From: Helianthus annuus
Taxonomy: Eukaryota; Streptophyta; Magnoliopsida; Asterales; Asteraceae
Direction of reading: 5' to 3'
DNA: 64,000 nucleotides
NCBI RefSeq assembly: GCF_002127325.2
Contig: NC_035437.2
Location: 110,314,821-110,378,820 of the forward strand
Every line of letters begins with the position of its first letter. The stretch's first letter is position 1. Below, one piece after another: positions 55,450-64,000 of this stretch. The notes under the pieces are model-generated. The model was not told the DNA's origin, searched no databases, and saw only the letters and a program-made list of their open reading frames with translations. Both the position numbers and the translations under genes were made by a program.

Positions 55450-56003
55450 GCCTCCGTCCCATGGAGCGATGTCATGTGTGTCGACATGATATGGATAGGT
55501 TTTAGTATCCTTGGTCCAAACAATAAATGGTTGGACCAAGTTCGAAAGGAAGATCAAGTAGACTGAGCGGTGAAGTTGATTGCAAACTTAGTTAGCGACA
55601 AGAGTGTGCGCGAACGATTCGGCGATTTGAAATATCGAAGTAGCGCGAACGATAGGTGAGAAAAGCGTTAAAGCGTCAAGAGGGAAAAGCGATGAGAGTA
55701 TCAAAGCGGTAAGAATGATAGATGCGATAAAGCGTTGAGAGGGGAAAGCGATAGATTTCAGCGAAGGTAAGATTGCGTTGCTGTAGACTTACGAAAAGTC
55801 TAGCGATGGTGAAGTGAAAAAGATTCTAGCGAAGGTGAGATCGCGTTGCTGTAGACTTACGAAAAGTCTAGCGATGATGCGATCGAGAAGTAATGAGGTG
55901 TTACGCCTTGCGAAGGAGTTTAGCGTGTTGAAAATAGTCTCAATAATATAAGAGGTCTAATAACATTCAACTCCACATGGCATTTTCTTCACGAGAGTTT
56001 GTT

Positions 56004-56067
56004 GGTATGGCAAAGCATTTATATATAGGAAGTACCAGCGGCGTATCCACCATGCTTTGGCCACACC
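56004..56067. repeat. Constant-core hairpin, copy 2
   Basis: Arms GGTATGGCAAAGCA and TGCTTTGGCCACACC pair with one bulge and one mismatch around the same core. The preceding CATGGCATTTTCTTCACGAGAG region parallels that before copy 1. Confidence 0.78.
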
Positions 56068-56105
56068 TCCTCTGTCCCATGAATAGATGTCACACTTTGT
56101 CGACA

Positions 56106-56161
56106 TGGTTAAGACGCTTATATATAGGAAGTACCAGCATCGTATCCACCATGCTTAACCA
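56106..56161. repeat. Constant-core hairpin, copy 3
   Basis: Arms TGGTTAAG and CTTAACCA pair perfectly. The core is the same except CAGCATC in place of CAGCGGC in the terminal loop. Confidence 0.78.
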
Positions 56162-56376
56162 CGCTTTTAACGTTATGGCATCATTAGGACTCACTATGTT
56201 CTCCATGCACTTACCAAAATAATCCTGTGTGCACCCGTGATTAATTTGGTCCTTGCATGTTTATCGTAACTTATTCCAAAGACGCATAGTCGGGGTAAAA
56301 CATATTATATCGTGATATACTACATAGTGCTAGTAATAGAATCTATGCGTGAACCTAGACTAAGTGTGAGTACGCG

Positions 56377-56395
56377 AGAGAGAGAGAGAGAGAGA
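56377..56395. repeat. GA microsatellite
   Basis: A run of GA dinucleotides followed by further purine-rich GAGAGA tracts to about 56437. Confidence 0.85.
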
Positions 56396-56539
56396 GGAAG
56401 AGAAAGAGCGAGAATGAGGGAGATGGAGAGAGAGAGTCGGCATCGCATATTGAGGCGACATCGGACAATAGATCAATTATAAGGTATAAGTACCAACGTC
56501 AAGAATCATACCATTAACAGCGTCGTTTTATGCCTGATT

Positions 56540-57500
56540 TGTGTTAATGTTGAAGACTCTTGCTTGGGTTGTGGTTGCTGTTGGAGCTTCTGTTGCGGGT
56601 GTTGCATCTGCTGGTGCTGCGGTTGCTGGGGCTACAGGTTGCGTCAGCGGTGCGGGGAGTGCTAGTACGCCTTGTTGCTGTGGCCCTATGCGGCAGTGGC
56701 TGGTGAAGTGACCAAAACAGTTGCAATTCGTGCAATAGCGGCAGTTGGCTCCAGCCTGGTGGTGATAAGTACAGCTCAGACACAGGGGAAGAGTTCCAGC
56801 ATAGTTACGCCTTGGGTAAGGTGCAATTGTTTAGAGTGGTTCAGGGTCTAAAACTGTTTGGAGTGGTGCTGTTGCTGAGTAATTAACACTCGAGCTCTTT
56901 ATCTTGCGGCTAGTCTTGTCGGTGTCTTGCGACAGTGCGGCGTCGTCGGATGATTTAGCGGTAGCTTGGTTAGCCTTCTTGGTGGAATCCTTGGAGTAGA
57001 ATCCAGCCGGTCTTGCAGCTTCGACAAAATCGCTCACACACTCAGGTAAAGCACGTATGTACTTCTTGATGGCCTTTTCGGGAGTGTCGACATGGCTTGG
57101 GCAAATGATGCTAAGTTGTTTGAACCTTACTGTGAGGCCGGCGTTGTCGCCTTCAACTTGCTTGATATCCCAAAATTCGTTTTCTAGCTTCTGGACTTCG
57201 TGGGGAGGGCAGTACTCTTCCTTCATGAGCTCCTTCAGCTCATCCCAGGAGAGCGCGTAGGCTGCATCGTTCCCACGTCTGCTACGCTCAGTTGTCCACC
57301 GGTCGAGGGCTCTTAATTGAAATACGCCTGTAGCGCATGTAGTGTGAAAATGGTCGGGGCACCCACTCTGACGGAGGGTAACCTCGATAGCATCAAACCA
57401 CTGAAACATCTGAGATACACCTTATTCGCCTGTGAAGACCATCGGGTCACAAGCTTTGAACTGCTTGTAGGAGAAAATAGACTTTGGTGCATCGGTCTTA
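56540..57500 (-). pseudogene. gag: Gag of element G, fragmentary
   Basis: The best segment is 192 codons at 56831-57409 (M-F-Q-W-F-D-A-I-E-V ... W-D-E-L-K-E-L-M-K-E-E-Y), a retrotrans_gag-type domain. Upstream, S-Y-K-Q-F-K-A-C-type sequence lies in another frame, so a shift occurs near 57415. After a stop at 56831 a zinc knuckle C-T-N-C...G-H-F-T-S-H-C is readable at about 56693-56740 in a different frame, followed by an Ala/Thr/Pro/Gln-rich tail. The normally following protease is not found. Similar to gag of Gypsy chromoviruses; the lineage is not certain. Confidence 0.78.
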
Positions 57501-58715
57501 GAGTCTTCCGATGTCTGAGAATTGCTGAGAGATTAAATCTGCGTGATGATTTAAGGATTAATCTTGACCATTTCCTTGGTGCACGAGCGAGGCGATCCTC
57601 TTATTGGCGTTTCTTCTGGATTGACATCGCGAGTTGGAAGCGTTTGAAGACATCAAGACAAAGAGATTGGAATGAGATTCGATCATAATGATTTTGAAAT
57701 TGCGATGCGATTTAGCGCATTAAAACTTGTCATAGTTGATATAGCAATACGTATTCACGTAGGAGACACGAAATTCCTAGATACTCACGTACTAACATAA
57801 GCACATGTAATCACATACTATATACATATAGCGCGAGGACGCGTTTAAGAGAGAGTTATTTGGCTTTAGTTTTGTTGCGGATATCTAGCTTCTGTTTTAG
57901 ATTGCAATGGCTGTGCGAGTTGTGCATATAATCGGAAAGCAAAAAAGCGGTAAAACGAGAAATTGATAAAGCGTAAAATCTTCAAATCGAAAAACACATA
58001 AACATGACGAAATTCGATGATGCGTAAAATCGGTGATTGCGGGCTTAAAATTAATAGAGCGTCTTAGGTTTGAGACAGCGACTACCCAAAGTGATTCGAC
58101 CATTCTCTTGAGTACGGGCACACACTTTGGCATAATAGGTAAGTGCTCTCACTGCATTGCGGCTAACGACACTACCCTTCTGGTTACTACGCGTCCCGAG
58201 TCATTGGAACAATCGAGACTTTGGTGAGATCTTTTAAAATTCAGATTAGGGAGTGGAACGGGTTATTAAGATGCGGGTTTCACCCTAACTTAACAACTTT
58301 GCTCCTAATTATGGTGGCTCTCACCGAATAAATTCGGGAGTTCCAATAGATAGAGATGTAGATTTCCGTCGAGATATGGATATCACTCCTAACTCAACGA
58401 AAGATTCTCGTGCGAGACATAATACGCAGAGCGAGTGATTTATTTAAGAGTTCTTGGTTTTCACGCCTAATCTTGAAGCAATCACTCGTTTGTGTCATAC
58501 AAGTCTTCAAACGTGTGTATTGTGTTAGCCTTAGGAAAGGCTCCCTTTGTACGAAGCTAGTGAGTTCGTACCAAGGTGCAATATGAGTTTGTTCAAGAAT
58601 ATAGCATGTGGGTTCGTACGAAGCCTCAAGTGGGTTTGTACGAGGGTGGTCTGTTGGTACTTAGACTATAGACTAGGTCTGTTTACATGACTCGACCTAA
58701 TTCCCTATAGTTATG
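57501..58715 (-). other. Leader region of G
   Basis: Non-coding as far as I can see, between the PBS and gag. It includes CTTCGTACGAAGC-like words at about 58550-58650 similar to those in the adjoining LTR. Confidence 0.5.
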
Positions 58716-58727
58716 GCTCTGATACCA
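58716..58727 (-). other. Primer binding site of element G
   Basis: The minus strand reads TGGTATCAGAGC three bases past the LTR end. Confidence 0.9.
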
Positions 58728-58730
58728 ATC

Positions 58731-60927
58731 TGTCACACCCCAACCGATGGCGGAATCATCGGGGCGCGGCACTAAGTGAATCAGCTTGCTCAAGAGAATC
58801 TATAACGAGTAATTTAGTGACAATATTTAACAAGTTCAACACCCATACAATCAAACAAATATTCCAACAAAAGTCATAACAGATTTCAAGTCTCTCAAAC
58901 AGAACCAATCCAACAACTTAGATTTTTAGGTGAGTTTCTAGCAATCTTATCCATTTGCAGCAAAACAATCCATCAACCTGTTACATATGTTAAAATAAAG
59001 TCAATACAATAATGTAAAGGTGAGTACACAAGTTTGCATAAGTATAGTATTAAAAGCGTTTATGCATAACCAGCATCCAACACATAGAGAGGTGAATCGA
59101 GTAAGCTATCGACAATGATACTAGCTAACCAACATGACTACGAGTTGTGATATGCACGATACGTGTTCACCACTGTGAGCACGTAAAGTAATAATCCTTA
59201 ACAACCCCTGAATAAACAGGTGTTGAGTCCAAACTATAGTACTATCGTTGCTAAGGGTGGTAGGGCAAGTAATCACTGTGTAAACATAGCAAACAACATT
59301 CATCGAATCACGTATAACATGCAAGAGCGGTTAGCGTTTCAAAAGAGTTTAAGCGTTGTGTGCGTCGTGCTTTGATAAAGAACGTATGTAACACCCAAAA
59401 GTGCGTTAAGCAAAAAAGGGTTCGAGTATACTCACAGTGCGTGTTTAACAGTAAACACGGTATGGAATGGATTGAAGGGAGCACCGGATCAGCCTGCGTA
59501 CGGGAACAGAAGTGCATAAGTCTTCCAAAGTGCTGAAACGGTCAAAATCGGAGTGCCGATTGAGAAACATGCTCCGTGTAAGAAGCTGCTGGCTTCGTAA
59601 GAAGCTGCTGGCTTCGTAAGAAGCTGGTGTCCTCGTACAACTTGCTTGTTTCATGTCCAAAATCGAGTGTTCTTTGCGTCTTTCTTCGGGAAATCGAGCG
59701 TGCATCCCTCCAGCCTTAAGCTACTGATTAAACTTAGAGCCGGAGAGGTCTTTTGAGCGTTGAGTCACTCGCGGAAAACCGGGCTGGTATGTACGAAGGG
59801 TGCCTTCGTACGAAGCCATGGCTTCGTACAAGCCAGTCTGTTTCACACAAGCGGCGGTTCAGTGTTTTTGAGCGTTCAGATATGTGTTTTCGCCTGAATC
59901 ATGTGTATTTTCGAGTCCTTTTCATGACGGTTTCAACACCACTTCGTCCTACTATCCGGTGAACGAAATATATGTCGGTTTTGGTCCGTTTTTATGTAAA
60001 ATCGAGTTTAAAAGAGTTTTTACTTGGACTAAACACTTGGTGAGTGTGAGATCTTCAGATCTACATCTTGGGAAGCCAAAGCTTAGCCCAAATCACTCGT
60101 TCAAGTGTAGATCCATAGTAATATAAGAAGTTTTGATGAAAAAAATGAAGGTTTTTGGTAAAAGAAGGAAGGTTTTCATAAATAAAGAAGTTTAGATGAA
60201 AAGGATGGAGTTTGGATGAAAATAAAGGAGTTTGGATGAAATCGGAGTGAATCTTGTGGAAAATCATAGTGGAAAACATTGTGTAACATGTAAAAATAGC
60301 GGATCTTACTTGGTAAATTGAGAGGCAGCAGGGCGGGTGCGATTTTGAGAGAAAAGGCAGCAATGAAGAAATGGAGAAGTGGCTTGGGTATTTATAGGCC
60401 CTGATGTTCATAAGAAGCTGGCTTCGTAAGAAGGGACCAGTTTTGTGTGAGAAATTCCCGTTGCGCTTGTTGGATGTTCGTTAGGTGCGTTTTGTTGCGT
60501 TAGTTAGTTCAAGTATTTTAAGTATTTTAGCGAGATATTAAGTGTTGCGTGGTGTTGCGTTTCTGAGCGATAAAGCGAGTTGTGTGGGTGAGCGTTTTGA
60601 GCGATTTCAAACACATAGATAATATATATATATATATATATATAACTTATAATATAATATAATATATATATATATATACAAGTAACCGCGTTTTGAGTTT
60701 GTGTTGTGATGGTGCGAGAGCGAGCGAGTAGTTTAGATACTCACATGATGTAGTAGTGTAAGCGTTATAAGCATAAGCATTGTGAAGTGCGATATAGCGT
60801 GCTAAAATAAGCGATGTAGTGAGAAAATATACGATGTAGCATAGTAAGCGATATAGTTTACATTATGATCCGAATCTCAGTGCTAGGCGTAACGAGAGTA
60901 ACGAGCGCGAAAGTGCGGGTTGTTACA
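58731..60927 (-). repeat. 5' LTR of element G
   Basis: 2197 bp, TGTCACACCCC...GGTTGTTACA on the plus strand. A minus-strand TATA (CTATAAATAC) is near 60391-60401. GCTTCGTAAGAAGCTG words lie upstream of it and are tandemly repeated at about 59578-59636. An AT microsatellite is at about 60628-60677. CTAAA at 60928-60932 should be its right target duplication; the left copy is outside the window. Confidence 0.9.
60628..60677. repeat. AT microsatellite in the G LTR
   Basis: Two runs of (AT)n separated by AACTTATAATATAATATA. Confidence 0.9.
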
Positions 60928-60945
60928 CTAAATAAGCAGTAAACT

Positions 60946-61042
60946 AGAAGTGACGAGTTAAACATGTCAAAACATGTTTAACTAAGTTGCAAAAACTGAT
61001 TTGGTATCAAAACTTTGTGTTTTGATACCTAAAAATGGTAGT
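60946..61042 (+). repeat. Direct repeat of about 95 bp in H, copy 1
   Basis: Starts GAAGTGACGAGTTAAACAT and ends with a hairpin GGTATCAAAAC...GTTTTGATACC. It is repeated about 2 kb away at about 62948-63040 with only a few differences. Confidence 0.85.
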
Positions 61043-61129
61043 CATGAATCCTTATGAAATGTTTTTATTTGTAAAATCATATGAATATCAATAAGAAAAT
61101 AAAATGATTTAAAAGATACGATGCATGGT

Positions 61130-61680
61130 TATATAAATAACCAACTGAAAATAACTTGTATAAAATATGTCATGTATTGTAATAAAATATCACGTCTTGT
61201 ATAAAAGATGTCGTGTTTTGTATAAAAGATGTCATGTCTTGTCTTTGTCGAAGTGATTTAGATAACGCCACGATATGTAATGTAATAAAAGCATTTATAT
61301 ATAGGAAGTACCAGCGGCATATCCACCATGCTTTTATCACATTACACACGTCTCGTTATTTAAATCACTTACCATAAACCATCAAATGAAATGTCTTGTT
61401 TAATCTAAAGTCAAATCTCATGTATAAACAATGTCTTGTGTAAATAATGCCATATATAAACAATGTCTTGTGTAACTATGTCATGTATAAACGATGGCTT
61501 GTATAACAAATGTCATGTATAAACAATGTCTTGTATAACAAATGTCAAGTAATAACCAATGTCTTGTACGGTAAGTAAAAAGTCTTTACTTAAACCATAT
61601 GTAATAATGTCTTGTATAACCAAAATGTCTTGTGTAACCAAATGTCGAGTACAAAACAATGTCTTTGAATAAACAAAGGT
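61130..61680. repeat. Imperfect short tandem repeats of ATGTCTTGTATAA type
   Basis: About 20 degenerate copies of ATGTC(TTG/ATG)TATAA(ACA) with 12-25 bp spacing, in two clusters either side of the constant-core hairpin copy 4. Confidence 0.75.
61277..61345. repeat. Constant-core hairpin, copy 4
   Basis: Arms GTAATGTAATAAAAGCA (61277-61293) and TGCTTTTATCACATTAC (61329-61345) pair over 16 of 17 bases around the same core (CAGCGGC loop, one A for G change after it). It lies in H, outside G. Confidence 0.8.
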
Positions 61681-62004
61681 TTTGCTTAAATCAAAAGTTA
61701 TGTTTTGAAAACCATTGCTTTTATTGTTATAAACATTTACTAGGTTTGTTGGAGAATACATTCAAGCCTTGTTGACTGTCGGATAAACCCTTATCGAGTC
61801 AAAGGTTTATCAAAATTTCATCGGATTCTGCCGTTCCCTAAAGTCACTTCCAAACAAACCTAGGAAGTGGGAACGGGATTGTCAATCCTATGGTACCATT
61901 ACATACTACCGGTCGGCGTGATCAATGTTAACGAATGTATCATGTCTCGTTCAACGCACCAAAATTTCATAATCAATGTAAGCATGTCATGAAAATGTCG
62001 TCGA

Positions 62005-62260
62005 AAACCATGTACTAGGTATGCTAAGTCAACATACGAAGTAAAATGTTCATGAAATCAATGTGCTAGATATGCTAAGTCAACATATAAAGCAAAAGTA
62101 TCTTTAAAATCAATGTGCTAGGCATCCTAAGTCAACATACGAAGAAAAATGTCCACGAAAACAATGTGCTAGATATGCTAAGTTAACATATGAAGTAAAA
62201 ATATCTTTGAAATCAATGTGCTAGGCATGCTAAGTTAACATACGAAGCAAAATGCAATTG
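62005..62260. repeat. Five tandem copies of an approximately 52-bp repeat
   Basis: Unit containing ATGTGCTAGGCATGCTAAG followed by TCAACATACGAAG and an A-rich spacer. The copies alternate two spacer types (TGTTCATGAAA and TATCTTTAAAA). Confidence 0.85.
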
Positions 62261-62947
62261 AAATCATGTACTATATGTGTACTAGATGAACATAGCATGT
62301 ATAATGTCATGAAAACAAGAAAGTAATGTAGGCACATATGTTTCACCCCAAAATATTTGAAATGGTAAAAGAGTGGACTATGTACTCACTTGGGATTACG
62401 TAATAGTCTTGTAATAAAGATCAAACAAAGCTTGAAGGATGAAGGAATCAAGTAGAACCTAGTATTGGATACGATGTTAATAAGTCGGGACTCTAATCGG
62501 TGGATAGGATAGAATGAAGTTTTGCAAACCAAATGAGTGTTGGAACTTATATGAAATGGTTCACTAAACTTAACATTCTGATTTGAAAGTAATCGTAAGT
62601 GCTTTTGACCCGTTAAGGTAGTTTACGTTACTTTAACGTGTCATTTGCGTAAGCGCGTGTTCGAATGGCTATACATGTCCTATGATAAGTCTTAAATGCC
62701 CAAACACGTTTGTAACTGTTATAACATCAGTTTATATGTCAAAAAGTTGGTTACATATACTTAAAATGAATTTATGCGTAAAAAGGGAATTTTGGTCATT
62801 TTTAAAGGGCATATGAATGACTTATCATATAACTAACCAAACGAAGTGACCATAAGGTATAACCTCAGGAGGTTATTCCATTTACAACTATGGTCACTAC
62901 TATGTGTTTGGTCAGATACTAAGATCGACCAAACGGGTCGGATTCGA

Positions 62948-63040
62948 AGTGACGAGTTAAACATATCAAAACATGTTTAACTAAGTTGCAGAAACTGATT
63001 TGGTATCAAAACTTAGTGTTTTGATACCTAAAAGTGATTT
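62948..63040 (+). repeat. Direct repeat of about 95 bp in H, copy 2
   Basis: Second copy of the segment at 60946-61042, including the GGTATCAAAAC/GTTTTGATACC hairpin. Confidence 0.85.
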
Positions 63041-63406
63041 CGTCATAAAATGCACAAAATGCACATTTTTGACCTAAACTTTGACTCGTCACTTCGACTA
63101 GTAAACGTGGTAATCAGTAGGTATAATCGCAAGGGATTATAACTTTCATGATTACAATCATGTTGCAAAGTTCAATTGAACTTTGAGTTGACCAATTATG
63201 GTCAAAACTGAAAGTCAAACAGAAAGTCATCTGTTTGATTTTCAGCTCAAAATAGCTGAAATAAATGAACAAGACTAGGAAGAACACTTGTGTTCTATGA
63301 TGGCAAGAATGCTCAGTAGGAGGTTTCCAAAAGATGGTAGCAACTCCAATTAGAGCAAATGAGATGAGAAGAAGGAAACGAGCAAGTTGTTTGGGCAGAT
63401 TTGAGG

Positions 63407-63656
63407 GATATTTATACTTGTTTTGAAGCTACAAGATCATGCCAAATGGCTAGAGTGTTGCCCAAGGATTAATATGCTCAATATAAGTGTTAGGACCAGA
63501 TTGAAAGACTTGGAAAACACTTATCTTGATCACCAAGAATAGCAAAACAATCAAAACCAAACAATGTGCATTCAGCTGTGTTTTAGAAACAACTTTCTGT
63601 CCAGGGGAGGCCTTGGCGTCGCGCGACCAGAAGGGCCTCTGGCCGTCGCGTGACGC
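63407..63656 (-). promoter_or_regulatory. Probable LTR promoter of H with upstream inverted repeat
   Basis: Minus-strand TATA box near 63407-63420. About 200 bp upstream on that strand is a GC-rich imperfect inverted repeat around CAGAAGGGCCTCTG (63613-63656) in otherwise AT-rich DNA. Confidence 0.5.
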
Positions 63657-64000
63657 CACCCCTTTGTGGCTGAAGTTTCATGTTTTGTCAAAACTGGCCC
63701 CTGCACATGAATTTAGGGTTTTTAAGGACGTTAAAGCATAGGGGATTTGAATTATGTCCGAAAATATCATGGATATCGGTTCGTTCGGTTGTACGGTCGC
63801 GTTTTTCGCTTAATTACGACGAACGCTTTAACGAACGCGAAAACAACCGAAATTACGAAACGAATGATGTTTTTGCATTCTTATCATTAAAATGCAATAT
63901 TTTAATGATTACAAAAATTTTTGGATGTGCGTACGTGTTCCGTATTTAAAAACACGAGAATCTGCAGACTTTCGCAATTTGACGCAAATAGTCCCTGTGT

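Larger units (their letters stand above)
54842..58730 (-). mobile_element. Interior of element G: Gypsy, gag-only remnant
   Basis: Minus-strand interior between the two LTR copies. Next to the left LTR, TCTCCCCTGC is the polypurine tract on the minus strand. A damaged gag lies at about 56540-57500 and the PBS at 58716-58727. There is no RT, RNase H or integrase, so most of pol has been lost; the 1.7 kb between gag and the 3' LTR instead holds short repeats and three conserved hairpins. It is a defective or non-autonomous Gypsy element. Confidence 0.8.
60928..64000 (-). mobile_element. Element H: probable LTR or flank of an older retroelement
   Basis: No coding sequence in 3 kb. On the minus strand a TATA box (AGTATAAATATCCC, about 63407-63420) lies downstream of an inverted-repeat region (GGCGTCGCGCGACC ... 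GGCCGTCGCGTGACGCC, about 63613-63656), the same layout as the other LTR promoters here. It also has tandem repeats, a constant-core hairpin and a repeated segment of about 95 bp. Neither LTR boundary is in the window, so the assignment is an inference. Confidence 0.5.

Noticed and set aside
59445..60126. Several 60-86 codon ORFs in the G LTR
   Set aside because: They lie in LTR sequence with repeated CTTCGTACGAAGC words, on both strands and without motifs.

Overview
The window is plant nuclear DNA made almost entirely of nested LTR retrotransposons; I see no host gene, tRNA or rRNA. Repeat content, long Copia elements of the SIRE/Maximus type, a Tekay/Del-type chromovirus and the style of the LTRs suggest a large-genome eudicot, most likely Asteraceae (sunflower/lettuce group). 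The family assignment comes from recalled element style, not from a search.

Layout. The deepest chain of insertions has six levels: H > G > F > E > D > C. H (60928-64000, minus strand) holds G (minus, Gypsy; right LTR 58731-60927, interior 54842-58730, and the last 137 bp of its left LTR at 54705-54841). F (minus, Copia-like) sits inside G's left LTR; its interior is 1-589 plus 29702-31412 and its 5' LTR is 31413-32019 plus 54552-54704. Two elements sit inside F. A (590-29701, plus, SIRE-like Copia, TSD GCTGC) lies in the F interior. E (32020-54546, plus, gag-only, TSD CAACA) lies in the F LTR. D (37754-52806, minus, chromovirus, TSD GTAAC) lies in E, and C (43855-49845, plus, gag-only, TSD GTTTT) lies in D. 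A is itself split within its protease by an 18.5-kb composite insertion (5685-24178, TSD GAAAT). That insertion is a mosaic: a minus-strand gag-only element X (5685 to about 9848), an inverted gag-tail fragment (about 9849-10410), a long plus-strand element B with gag, pol and a third ORF (10411-23800), and a near-perfect 378-bp palindrome made of B's U3 end (23801-24178).

Function. A and B carry the Copia order gag, PR, IN, RT, RH with intact-looking catalytic motifs but with stops and frameshifts. B also has a long third ORF in the position called env-like in SIRE elements. X, C and E keep LTRs, PBS, gag and a long 3' region but have no pol, so they must be moved in trans. D has a 1022-aa pol with no internal stop, and extra ORFs upstream of gag.

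Most notable. (1) All five SIRE-like units (A, B, C, E, X) share a non-coding block after pol or gag that contains hairpins capped by GNRA tetraloops with compensating stem changes, which looks like an undescribed cis-acting RNA. (2) Four hairpins in G and H share a constant core of about 35 nt between arms that differ in sequence yet stay complementary. (3) The TSD-flanked mosaic with two inversion points and a chimeric PBS junction looks like a multiply template-switched cDNA that integrated as one unit.
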